Shown: in pieces, positions 38,307-46,594 of the stretch | How positions within the stretch are numbered: position 1 is the stretch's first letter | Layout of the letters: every line of letters begins with the position of its first letter | Source of the DNA: Thiobacillus sp. | GTDB lineage: Bacteria > Pseudomonadota > Gammaproteobacteria > Burkholderiales > Thiobacillaceae | Direction: 5' to 3' | DNA: 64,000 bases | Assembly (NCBI GenBank): GCA_024235835.1 | Contig: JACKLQ010000001.1 | Coordinates: 434,001 to 498,000, forward strand | Translations under genes and position numbers: made by a program | Notes under the pieces: model-generated | The model's database searches: none | The model's input: the letters and a program-made list of their open reading frames with translations, nothing else | What the model was told of the DNA's origin: nothing

Positions 38307-40409
38307 ATGGAAGAGAGGGCTCAGGATATCCATAAGCAATTAGCCATGGCACGGCTTCCCAGCCTGCCCCAGGCGCTATTGCAAATCCTTGACCTGTCAG
38401 AACGGGATGACGTGGGTTTGTCCGAGATCGGGGCTGTGGTTTCCCAGGATCCAGGACTGGCAGCAAAAGTGCTGAGCACGGCCAATTCAGCCTATTTCAG
38501 CCGTGGAAGGCCCATCAACAGCATCGACCAATGCCTCTCCATCATGGGCGCAGCCCAGGTTCGCCGCATTGCGCTGAACCAGTCCGTCGCGGAATTGTTC
38601 GGCCGTTTCCAGAAATCCGGTGGTTTCGACATGCGCTATTTCTGGTACCACGTGCTGTGCGTGGCCATCACGTCGCGGGAATTGGCCAGGCGGCTGGACT
38701 ATCCCCACGTGGATGAAGCCTACCTGGCGGGCCTGCTTCACGACGTGGGGCAGTTGGCCTTGCTTTCGGTGGCCCCGGACCAGTATCTGCCCATCTTCAA
38801 GTCCGCCACGGGCGAGCAAAGGCTGATGCAAGAAGAACAGCGGGCCTTCGGCCTGGCCCATCAGGAAATCGGCGCATGGCTGGCCCAGCGCTGGAATCTG
38901 CACAGCTTCATGGCGGATGCCCTGCTCTATCACCACGAACCCCTGCAGCGCGTCCGGGATGCCCATGCCTTGACCCAGATCGTGAACCTGGCCAACTTGT
39001 TCAACAACCTCAACCAGGGTGAGGTCGAGGTGAACGACGAGGACCTCGGCTTCTGGGACTTGACCGTCCATGAGGCCAGGACCCTCGTGGAGGCCGCCGA
39101 AACGGAGGCCAAGGAAGTGGCCGACGCATTGGGACTGGAGATCAAATTCCGCAAGGACATGCCCAAGGCAGAGGCATCTGATGGCGACAGCGGCCACACT
39201 GCTCTGGCTGAAGCCGTATCGGTCAGGCTGGAGGCTCAGTCCACCTTGCCCGAGGAAGCGGACGTTGGAACCCGGTCCGAGGCCTACCTGGGCATTCTGC
39301 GCAGCGCCCGCATGCTGTTCGGGACCCCCCACGCCACGCTGTTCGTGGCCACGGAAAATGTCCTTGAAGGGCAAACCACCGAAGACGATGACTCCCGCCT
39401 GGGAGAAATCCGCGTGAACCTGCCTGCCCCCGATTCCGCCCTTGCCCGGGCCCATGGAGGCCAGGTGGCCCTGGCCGGCGAAAACCCCTCCCGGGAAAAC
39501 CTGGCTGACAGCCAGGTGTTGCGCATCCTGAACACGGAACGGTTGCTGTGTGTACCCCTGGGCAATGAGGGATCAGTCCTGGGCGTGCTGGCCATCGGCC
39601 TGCCCGCCGCGGACATAGCCGCGTTCATGAAGCGCAAGGCCCTCATCACCACCTTCGCCCGGGAAGGCGGCCGGCGCCTCGCCCGTGCCCTGGACCTTGT
39701 CGGCCTGGAACACAAGGCGCGAGAAGATGCCCGGGAGCAGTTCCAGCTCCATGCCCGCAAGGTGGTCCACGAGGCCAACAATCCCCTGGGCGTGGTGCGC
39801 AACTATATCGGCCTGCTGAGGGAACAACTGGGCGACAAGAAACAGGCCCATGAGGACATGGACCTGGTGGAAAGCGAACTGCGCCGGGTGGCCCGTATCC
39901 TCCAGCAGCTCAAGGACACCGATGCGGCCTCCATCGGCAAATCCGCCGCCAGCCGAATCGACATAAACGCCCTCATCAGCGACGTGATCCGGTTTTGCCG
40001 GCTTGGTCGGCCTGAACTGGAGAAGGTACAAACCCGGGTCCAGCTGGATGGGAGTATCCCGTCCATCCGCGTGAACGGAGACAAGGTCAAGCAGGTCCTC
40101 ACCAACCTCATATTCAATGCCGCGGAAGCCATGCCGGAAGGCGGGGAGATCTCCATCTCCTCGGCCAGTTGGCAAGCGGCCAAGGGCAAGGGTTCCGTGG
40201 AAATCATCGTGCGCGACAATGGCCCCGGTCTGCCTGCGGCTGTGCTGGATCAACTCTACCAGCCCAAGCAGACCGGCAAGGGGGGAGCACATCAGGGCCT
40301 GGGTTTGTCCATCGTCGGCAGACTGGTGGATGAGTTGGGCGGCACGATGCAATGCAACAGTTCCAACGCAGGCACAAGTTTCAAGATCTTGTTGCCAGCC
40401 AGCCAATAG
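38307..40409 (+). CDS. HDOD-domain sensor histidine kinase
   Basis: 700 aa, no membrane helix, so a cytoplasmic sensor. Residues about 10-215 form an HDOD domain ('LPSLPQALLQILDLS...YLAGLLHDVGQLALLS'). A GAF-like region covers about 330-460 ('LLCVPLGNEGSVLGVLAIGLP'). A dimerisation helix carries the phospho-His in 'KVVHEANNPLGVVRNYIGLL' (about 491). The HATPase has N-box 'VLTNLIFNAAEAMPEGG', 'DNGPGLPAAVL' and 'GLGLSIVGRLVDEL'. The gene downstream (7-base gap) encodes a receiver protein and is its probable partner. ATG 38346 is an alternative start. Confidence 0.88.
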   Translation: MEERAQDIHKQLAMARLPSLPQALLQILDLSERDDVGLSEIGAVVSQDPGLAAKVLSTANSAYFSRGRPINSIDQCLSIMGAAQVRRIALNQSVAELFGRFQKSGGFDMRYFWYHVLCVAITSRELARRLDYPHVDEAYLAGLLHDVGQLALLSVAPDQYLPIFKSATGEQRLMQEEQRAFGLAHQEIGAWLAQRWNLHSFMADALLYHHEPLQRVRDAHALTQIVNLANLFNNLNQGEVEVNDEDLGFWDLTVHEARTLVEAAETEAKEVADALGLEIKFRKDMPKAEASDGDSGHTALAEAVSVRLEAQSTLPEEADVGTRSEAYLGILRSARMLFGTPHATLFVATENVLEGQTTEDDDSRLGEIRVNLPAPDSALARAHGGQVALAGENPSRENLADSQVLRILNTERLLCVPLGNEGSVLGVLAIGLPAADIAAFMKRKALITTFAREGGRRLARALDLVGLEHKAREDAREQFQLHARKVVHEANNPLGVVRNYIGLLREQLGDKKQAHEDMDLVESELRRVARILQQLKDTDAASIGKSAASRIDINALISDVIRFCRLGRPELEKVQTRVQLDGSIPSIRVNGDKVKQVLTNLIFNAAEAMPEGGEISISSASWQAAKGKGSVEIIVRDNGPGLPAAVLDQLYQPKQTGKGGAHQGLGLSIVGRLVDELGGTMQCNSSNAGTSFKILLPASQ

Positions 40410-40416
40410 GTGCCAA

Positions 40417-42606
40417 ATGGTTTCATGGCGAGATACCCCCCGCAGCGACTACTACCAGGGCAAGGTGGAAGCGGTCCATCGCGACGTTGGCCACATCCTG
40501 CTGGTGGAGGATGACGTGCGATTTGCCCAGAGCATGCAAAGGCTCCTCAGTGGTGCGGGCTTCGACGTCACGGTGACCCACACCGGTTCCGCCGCCCGGG
40601 CCGAACTTGCCGGAGGGGACTTCCACCTTGCCCTGGTGGACATGAACCTGCCCGACATGAGCGGCCATGAAATCATCCAGGAGATCAACGACAAGAAGCT
40701 GAATACAGCCGCCATCGTGGTGAGCGGCGAAACCGAGATAGACGCCGCCATCAACGCCTTGCGGGCCGGCGCCCTGGATTTCGTGCGCAAGCCGCCTGAA
40801 CCCGCCCTGCTGCTCCATGCGGTGCGCCGCGCCATCCGCCAGCGCTGTCTGGAACGTGAGCATCTGGAATTCCAGCAGCGCCTGCACCGTTCCGAGCGCC
40901 TGCACCGTTATCTGGTGGACAAATCTCCGGACATCATCCTGATGATGGACCTGGACGCCCGGGTCACCTTCGTAAACAACCGCCTCGGCGAATTGCTGGG
41001 CATCGAATCAGAAAGCATCGTCGGCAGACATTTCGTGGAACTGGTATTCGAGCATGACAGGGAGCGGGCCCAGTACGCCTTCAATTCCGCCAAGCTCACA
41101 GAAACCTCCAAGCACCTGCTGGAATTCCGCCTGAAGAGCAACCTGGACCACAGCGGCTTCCGGCATTTCGAACTGCTCCTGTCCGCCGCGGACCTGGAGG
41201 GCGAGGAGGCCGGCGGCAATCCCGTGGAGGATGACCACTTCTATATGGTGGCCCGGGACATCACGGTGCGCCGCGAGGCGGAGGAACGGGCCCGCTTCCA
41301 TGCAAACCATGACGCCCTCACGGGCCTGCCCAACCGCAACCTGTTCCGTGACCGCCTGGGCCTGGCCCTTGTCCAGGCCCGGCGCAACAACGAGCGTCTG
41401 GGCGTGCTGTTCCTGAACATAGATCGTTTCAAGAGCGTCAACGATCTCTACGGCCACGCCCAGGCGGACATACTGCTCAACCGCGTGACCGAGCGCATCC
41501 AGCGCTGCCTGCGGGGAGGCGACACCCTGGCCCGCTTCGGCGGGGACGAGTTCTTGCTCCTGAATACCGGCATCAAGCACGACGACGAGGTGCTCGCCAT
41601 CGTGGCCCGCATCAACGAGGAGCTGGAGGAGCACTTCAAGGTCAGCGGCAAGCAGGTGTTCCTATCCATGAGCGCCGGCATCGCCATATTCCCGGAGCAT
41701 GGGGACAATGCCGACGCCCTCATTCGCCACGCCAACATTGCCCTTTATCACGGGCGCATTTCCGGCAGCAGCAGCCACACCTTCTTCATGCAGGAGATGG
41801 GCAAGTCCACGGACCACCGCCTGACCCTGGAGCAGGACTTGCGCCAGGCCCTGGATCAGGACCAGTTCGAGTTGTACTACCAGCCCCAGATGGGCCTGAA
41901 GAACCGTCACATCAAGGGCGTTGAAGCCCTGGTGCGCTGGAATCACCCCCGCCTGGGCCTGCTGCCGCCAGGAGAATTCCTGCCGGTGGCGGAGGAATCC
42001 GGCTTCATCGAGGAACTGGGGGAGTGGGTCATCAAGAAGGCTTTCAAGACCCTGCAGAAATGGGAACAGCGGGGTATCGCCCCGGACCGGGTGGCCATCA
42101 ACATTTCTCCCCGCCATCTGGAGCGCCATGATTTCGTCGAACAGTTCACGCGCCTGATGAAGGAGTTCAACGTCACTCCCCTGCGGGTGGAGATCGAACT
42201 GACGGAGAACCTGTTCATCCGGGATCCCGGCGCCATGGTGCAGAAACTGCAGACCCTGGCCGCCCACGGCGTCATGGTGGCCATAGACGACTTCGGCACC
42301 CAGTATTCATCCCTGAGCTACCTGCAGAAATTCCCCATCCACACCCTGAAGATCGACAAGTCCTTCGTCTGGGAGATCGATCGGGAATACCGCCAGCACG
42401 CCATCATCAAGGCCATCATTTCCATCGCCCACGGCCTGGGGCTCAACCTCATCGCCGAAGGTGTGGAAACCGACGAACAGCTCAAGTTCCTGGAAGGCCA
42501 GGGTTGCGACGAGATCCAGGGCTATCTGGTGAGCCGCCCCCTGCCCCTGGACGCCCTGGAGCCCCTGCTGGAGAAACAGCGGGAGCCCCTGCGCCTGGTC
42601 TCCTAG
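40417..42606 (+). CDS. response regulator with REC-PAS-GGDEF-EAL architecture (cyclic-di-GMP turnover)
   Basis: 729 aa. The start is ATG 40417, seven bases after the kinase stop; the longer open frame upstream is a shadow of the kinase gene. The receiver (residues about 25-145) has phospho-Asp in 'LALVDMNLPDMSG' and Lys in 'DFVRKPPEP'. A PAS domain (about 165-290) follows. GGDEF is intact ('ARFGGDEFLLL', about 375). The EAL domain has 'GVEALVRW', 'ELTENLF' and 'IDDFGTQYSSLSYL'. Both catalytic halves look active, so it may switch between making and degrading c-di-GMP on phosphorylation. It converges on ppsA. Confidence 0.92.
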   Translation: MVSWRDTPRSDYYQGKVEAVHRDVGHILLVEDDVRFAQSMQRLLSGAGFDVTVTHTGSAARAELAGGDFHLALVDMNLPDMSGHEIIQEINDKKLNTAAIVVSGETEIDAAINALRAGALDFVRKPPEPALLLHAVRRAIRQRCLEREHLEFQQRLHRSERLHRYLVDKSPDIILMMDLDARVTFVNNRLGELLGIESESIVGRHFVELVFEHDRERAQYAFNSAKLTETSKHLLEFRLKSNLDHSGFRHFELLLSAADLEGEEAGGNPVEDDHFYMVARDITVRREAEERARFHANHDALTGLPNRNLFRDRLGLALVQARRNNERLGVLFLNIDRFKSVNDLYGHAQADILLNRVTERIQRCLRGGDTLARFGGDEFLLLNTGIKHDDEVLAIVARINEELEEHFKVSGKQVFLSMSAGIAIFPEHGDNADALIRHANIALYHGRISGSSSHTFFMQEMGKSTDHRLTLEQDLRQALDQDQFELYYQPQMGLKNRHIKGVEALVRWNHPRLGLLPPGEFLPVAEESGFIEELGEWVIKKAFKTLQKWEQRGIAPDRVAINISPRHLERHDFVEQFTRLMKEFNVTPLRVEIELTENLFIRDPGAMVQKLQTLAAHGVMVAIDDFGTQYSSLSYLQKFPIHTLKIDKSFVWEIDREYRQHAIIKAIISIAHGLGLNLIAEGVETDEQLKFLEGQGCDEIQGYLVSRPLPLDALEPLLEKQREPLRLVS

Positions 42607-42613
42607 TACCCGA

Positions 42614-45031
42614 TCAGGGCTTCGCCTTCCCCGCCAGCCGCATCCAGGTGGACACCACCGTGTCCGGGTTCAGGGACATGGATTCGATGCCCTGCTCCAT
42701 CAGCCACTCCGCCAGGTCCGGGTGATCCGACGGCCCCTGGCCGCAGATGCCCACGTACTTGCCGTTGCGTTTGCAGGCCGCGATGGCCTCGCTCAATAGC
42801 TTCTTCACCGCCGGGTTGCGCTCGTCGAAGGCGGCGGCCACCAAGCTGGAATCCCGGTCCACCCCCAGGGTCAGCTGGGTGAGGTCGTTGGAGCCGATGG
42901 AGAAGCCGTCGAAGCGCTTGAGGAACTCGTCGGCGATGAGCACGTTGGCGGGAATCTCGCACATCATCACCACCTTCAGGCCGTCCTTGCCCCGCTCCAG
43001 GCCGTTCTCCGCCAGCACGCCCAGGGCGGCGTCCGCGTCAGCCAGTGTGCGCACGAAGGGCAGCATGATCTCCACGTTGGTGAGGCCCATGTCCTGGCGC
43101 ACCCGCTGGATGGCGCGGCATTCCAGGGTGAAGGCCCGGCGGAACTGGGGGCTGGCGTAGCGGCCCGCGCCCCGGAAGCCCAGCATGGGGTTTTCCTCGT
43201 GGGGCTCGAACTGGGGCCCGCCGATGAGGTTGGCGTATTCGTTGGACTTGAAGTCCGACATGCGCACGATGACCCGATGGGGCCAGAAGGCGGCAGCCAG
43301 GGTGCCGATGCCTTCCGCCAGTTTCTCGACGTAGAAGGTGACCGGGTCCGCGTAGCCCTTGGACTTGGCGTCGATGGCGTGCTTCACCTCCTCGGGCATC
43401 TTGCGGTATTCCAGGGCCGCGTTGGGGTGGATGCCGATGGCGTTGTTGATGATGAACTCCAGCCGCGCCAGGCCGATGCCTTCATTGGGCAGCATGGCGA
43501 AATGGAAGGCCTGCTCCGGGTTGCCCACGTTCATCATGATCTTCACGGGGATGTCCGGCATGGCCTGCATGACCAACTCGGTCTTCTCGAACTTGAGCAG
43601 CCCCTCGTAGACATAGCCGTCCTCGCCCTCGGCGCAGGACACGGTCACTTCCATGCCATCCTGGATCGTCTTGGTGGCGTTGCCCGTGCCCACCACCGCC
43701 GGCACTCCCAGTTCCCGGGCCACGATGGCCGCGTGGCAGGTGCGCCCGCCCCGGTCGGTGATGATGGCTGAGGCCCGCTTCATCACGGGCTCCCAGTCGG
43801 GATCCGTCATGTCCGCCACCAGCACGTCGCCGGGCTCCACATGGTGCATGTCGGAGATGTTGCGGATGACCCGGGCCTTGCCCTGGCCCACCTTGCTGCC
43901 GATGGCCCGGCCCTGGGTGATGACGGGCCCTTTCTCCAGCATCTTGAAGCGGGTCTGGACGTTGCCGGCCCGGGACTTCACCGTCTCCGGCCGGGCCTGG
44001 AGGATGTAGAGCTTGCCGTCCAGCCCGTCCCGGCCCCATTCGATGTCCATGGGACGCTTGTAGTGCTCCTCGATGGTGATGGCGTAGCGGGACAGTTCCA
44101 GCAGTTCCTCGTCGGTGAGGGCGAACTGGTGGCGCAGGTGCAGGGGCACGTCCTCCACCCGGGTGGAACGCTCCGCCACGGACTCGCCGGCGAACACCAT
44201 GCGGATGGCCTTCTCGCCCAGGGTCTTGCGCACCACGGGGCGCTTGCCCTCCTTCAGCTTGGGCTTGTGCACGTAGTACTCGTCCGGGTTCACCGCTCCC
44301 TGGACCACGGTTTCCCCCAGGCCATAGGCGGCGTTGATGAACACAACGTCGCGGAAGCCGGATTCGGTGTCCAGGGTGAACATGACCCCCGCCGCCCCCA
44401 GGTCGGAGCGCACCATGCGCTGGATGCCGGCGGACAGGGCCACGGCGCCGTGGTCGAAGCCGTGGTGCACCCGGTAGGCAATGGCGCGGTCGTTGTAGAG
44501 GGAGGCGAAGCAGCGCTTCACCGCGTCGATGAGGTTTTCGGCGCCGCGGATGTTGAGGAAGGTCTCCTGCTGGCCGGCAAAGGAGGCGTCCGGCAGGTCC
44601 TCGGCGGTGGCGGAGGAACGCACCGCGAAGAGCAGGTCCTCTTCCGCCTCGGCGCACATGAGGCGGTGCTCGTGGCGGATGGCGGTCTCCAGGCCGGGGG
44701 GCAACGTGGCTTCCATCATCCAGCCCCGGATTTCCCGGCCCGCAGCAGCCAGGGACACGGTGTCCTCCACGTTGAGGGTTGCCAGCCGGGCGGCGATGCG
44801 GTCTGACAGGCCGTCCTTGGCCAGGTATTCGCGGAAGGCATCGGCGGTGGTGGCGAAACCGCCAGGAACCCGCACCCCTTCGTCAGTGAGGTTGTGGATC
44901 ATCTCGCCCAGGGAGGCGTTCTTGCCGCCCACGTGCTCCACGTCCCCCATGCCCAGGGTCTCGAAGCGAGCCACGTATTGGACGTGTTGCTGCACGCCGG
45001 TTTGCGGGGTGGGTTGCACTGCATCGTTCAT
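42614..45031 (-). CDS. ppsA: phosphoenolpyruvate synthase
   Basis: It converts pyruvate, ATP and water to PEP, AMP and phosphate for gluconeogenesis. 805 aa from the ATG at 45031, which has GGAG eight bases upstream; an in-frame ATG at 45085 adds 18 residues not typical of the family. The phospho-His is in 'GGRTCHAAIVAREL' (about residue 432); the Thr two residues before it is the site that PpsR modifies in E. coli. The N-terminal ATP-grasp part ('LGEMIHNLTDEGVRVPGGFATT') and C-terminal PEP/pyruvate barrel ('IGSNDLTQLTLGVDRDS') are complete. It is the last gene of the rnf-nifJ cluster, 90 bases after the small Cys-rich gene. Confidence 0.96.
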   Translation of the reverse strand: MNDAVQPTPQTGVQQHVQYVARFETLGMGDVEHVGGKNASLGEMIHNLTDEGVRVPGGFATTADAFREYLAKDGLSDRIAARLATLNVEDTVSLAAAGREIRGWMMEATLPPGLETAIRHEHRLMCAEAEEDLLFAVRSSATAEDLPDASFAGQQETFLNIRGAENLIDAVKRCFASLYNDRAIAYRVHHGFDHGAVALSAGIQRMVRSDLGAAGVMFTLDTESGFRDVVFINAAYGLGETVVQGAVNPDEYYVHKPKLKEGKRPVVRKTLGEKAIRMVFAGESVAERSTRVEDVPLHLRHQFALTDEELLELSRYAITIEEHYKRPMDIEWGRDGLDGKLYILQARPETVKSRAGNVQTRFKMLEKGPVITQGRAIGSKVGQGKARVIRNISDMHHVEPGDVLVADMTDPDWEPVMKRASAIITDRGGRTCHAAIVARELGVPAVVGTGNATKTIQDGMEVTVSCAEGEDGYVYEGLLKFEKTELVMQAMPDIPVKIMMNVGNPEQAFHFAMLPNEGIGLARLEFIINNAIGIHPNAALEYRKMPEEVKHAIDAKSKGYADPVTFYVEKLAEGIGTLAAAFWPHRVIVRMSDFKSNEYANLIGGPQFEPHEENPMLGFRGAGRYASPQFRRAFTLECRAIQRVRQDMGLTNVEIMLPFVRTLADADAALGVLAENGLERGKDGLKVVMMCEIPANVLIADEFLKRFDGFSIGSNDLTQLTLGVDRDSSLVAAAFDERNPAVKKLLSEAIAACKRNGKYVGICGQGPSDHPDLAEWLMEQGIESMSLNPDTVVSTWMRLAGKAKP

Positions 45032-45121
45032 GACCGTCTCCAAAACTTGCGAAAAGTTGTCCAATACCGCCTTCGTCCGCGTCATTCATTACCGGCTTAT
45101 CGGCCGGAATGAGCATCCGCT

Positions 45122-45316
45122 TTATGTATTTTTCGTATCACAGGCATTGCCGCCACAGCCTCCGCTGCCGCAATGGCCACCGCAGGCGCCGCCTTCCTTG
45201 CGGAAGGGCCCCAGTTCAGGATGGCGGCGGGCAAAAAGCTTGTAGTAACGGTCCACCACGATGCCCGCCAGCATGATCAGCAGGATCAGTCCGATGGTGA
45301 CCAGGTAAACGCTCAT
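45122..45316 (-). CDS. small Cys-rich membrane protein in the rnf operon (NqrM-like candidate)
   Basis: 64 aa. One membrane helix (residues 4-22, 'YLVTIGLILLIMLAGIVVD') is followed by a basic stretch and a Cys-rich tail 'GGACGGHCGSGGCGGNACD' with four Cys. It starts four bases after the rnfA stop, so it is part of the same operon. The layout (a short protein with one helix then GxCGG and more Cys) recalls NqrM, the small membrane protein needed to mature the iron centre between NqrD and NqrE. RnfE and RnfA are the counterparts of NqrD and NqrE. The role is inference; FeoB-associated Cys-rich proteins are an alternative resemblance. Confidence 0.75.
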   Translation of the reverse strand: MSVYLVTIGLILLIMLAGIVVDRYYKLFARRHPELGPFRKEGGACGGHCGSGGCGGNACDTKNT

Positions 45317-45320
45317 CCCC

Positions 45321-45908
45321 TCACTCCCCCGCCCCCAGGCCGGCGAAGCCCATGAAGGCCAGGGAAAGCAGTCCTGCCAGCATCAGGGCCAGGGCCGTGC
45401 CCTGGACCACGTTGGGCACGGTGGCCAGGTTGAGCCGCTCCCGCAAGCTGGCCATGAGGGTCAGGGCCAGGGTGAAACCGGCGCCGGCGCCCACGGCGAA
45501 GGCCAGGGACTGGAGGAAGCTGTATTCACGGGCTGTCTGGAACAGGGCCACCCCCAGCACGGCGCAGTTGGTGGTGATGAGGGGCAGGTAGATGCCCAGG
45601 GCCCGGAACAGGGCCGGGCTGTACTTTTTCAGCACCATCTCCACCAGCTGCACCGCCGCGGCGATGACCACGATGTAGGAAATTAGGCGCAGGAACTCCA
45701 GTTCGAAGGTGGTGACCAGGTAATTCAGCCCGTAGGCGCACAGGGAGGCCACCAGCATGACGAAGGTGGTGGCGGCGCCCATGGGCACGGCGGTGTTGAG
45801 CCGGGCGGACACCCCCAGGAAAGGACACAGGCCCAGGAACATGGCCAGCACGAAGTTGTTGGCCAGGACCGTGGCGACGAAGATCTGGCCCAGGGAGGCT
45901 TCGTTCAT
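45321..45908 (-). CDS. rnfA: Rnf complex subunit RnfA
   Basis: 195 aa, six membrane helices, half of the symmetric RnfA/RnfE pair that holds an iron-sulfur centre in the membrane. Conserved half-helix Cys residues are present in 'MFLGLCPFLGVS' (about residue 26) and 'LITTNCAVLGVAL' (about 113). The start overlaps the rnfE stop by an ATGA; the small Cys-rich gene follows after four bases. Confidence 0.95.
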   Translation of the reverse strand: MNEASLGQIFVATVLANNFVLAMFLGLCPFLGVSARLNTAVPMGAATTFVMLVASLCAYGLNYLVTTFELEFLRLISYIVVIAAAVQLVEMVLKKYSPALFRALGIYLPLITTNCAVLGVALFQTAREYSFLQSLAFAVGAGAGFTLALTLMASLRERLNLATVPNVVQGTALALMLAGLLSLAFMGFAGLGAGE

Positions 45909-46594
45909 GATCGGGAATGGGTAATGGGGGATGGGGCATGGGAGGGGGCGGATGGTGCTTTCCCATCCCTCATCCCCCTTCCCCCATCCCGGGTCTTCAG
46001 CCAGTTGAACAGCAGCAGCCAGGCCCCCAGCACGAAGAAGCCGCCGGGGGGCAAAACCATCACCACCCAGGGCTGGAAGTCCGGCCCGAACAGGGAAAAG
46101 CCGAACAGCTTGCCGGCCCCCAGGATCTCCCGCACCGAGCCCAGGGCAAAGAGGCCGATGGAAAATCCCAGGCCCATGCCCAGGGCGTTGGTCACGGCCG
46201 TCACCGGCCCGTGCCTGGAGGCATGGGCTTCGGCCCGACCCAGGATGATGCAGTTCACCACGATGAGCTGGATGAAGGCCCCCAGGGCCTCGTACACCTC
46301 CAGGCTGATGGCGGCGATGAGGTAGTCCACCACCGTGACGAAGGTGGCGATGATGACGATGTAGGTGGCGATGCGTACTTCCTTGGGCACCAGCTTGCGG
46401 ATCAGGGACACCAGCAGGGCCGAGCAGGTGAGCACGAAGGTGGTGGCCACGCCCATGGCAATGGCGTTCTGGGCGGATACCGTCACCGCCAGGGCCGGAC
46501 ACATGCCCAGCACCATGACGAACACGGGGTTCTGCTTCCAGATGCCCTCCATGAAGTTTTCCATGGGGGTGAGGTCTTGTTGGCCGGGAATCAT
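45905..46594 (-). CDS. rnfE: Rnf complex subunit RnfE with repeat-encoded C-terminal tail
   Basis: 229 aa. Six helices and the paired Cys sites ('VLGMCPALAVT' near residue 32 and 'IVVNCIILGRAEA' near 114) identify RnfE. After the last helix ('GGFFVLGAWLLLFNWLKTR') come about 27 residues rich in Gly, Ser, Pro and Arg (DGGRGMRDGKAPSAPSHAPS and onward). These are encoded by the inverted repeat at 45912-45992 and have no counterpart expected in the family. Starts inside the rnfG stop and ends inside the rnfA start (ATGA overlaps on both sides). Confidence 0.93.
   Translation of the reverse strand: MIPGQQDLTPMENFMEGIWKQNPVFVMVLGMCPALAVTVSAQNAIAMGVATTFVLTCSALLVSLIRKLVPKEVRIATYIVIIATFVTVVDYLIAAISLEVYEALGAFIQLIVVNCIILGRAEAHASRHGPVTAVTNALGMGLGFSIGLFALGSVREILGAGKLFGFSLFGPDFQPWVVMVLPPGGFFVLGAWLLLFNWLKTRDGGRGMRDGKAPSAPSHAPSPITHSRS
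45912..45992. repeat. G/A-rich imperfect inverted repeat inside the rnfE 3' end
   Basis: On the plus strand, GGGAATGGGTAATGGGGGAT and following G-rich sequence (45912-45950) faces CCCATCCCTCATCCCCCTTC and following C-rich sequence (45963-45992). The arms can fold into a long imperfect stem. It is built from GGGATGG-like short units and overlaps the last 27 or so codons of rnfE, right next to the rnfE-rnfA overlap. Confidence 0.75.

Noticed and set aside
40117..40416. 100-residue N-terminal extension of the GGDEF-EAL protein
   Set aside because: It overlaps the kinase gene in a different frame and has no domain; ATG 40417 fits the operon spacing.
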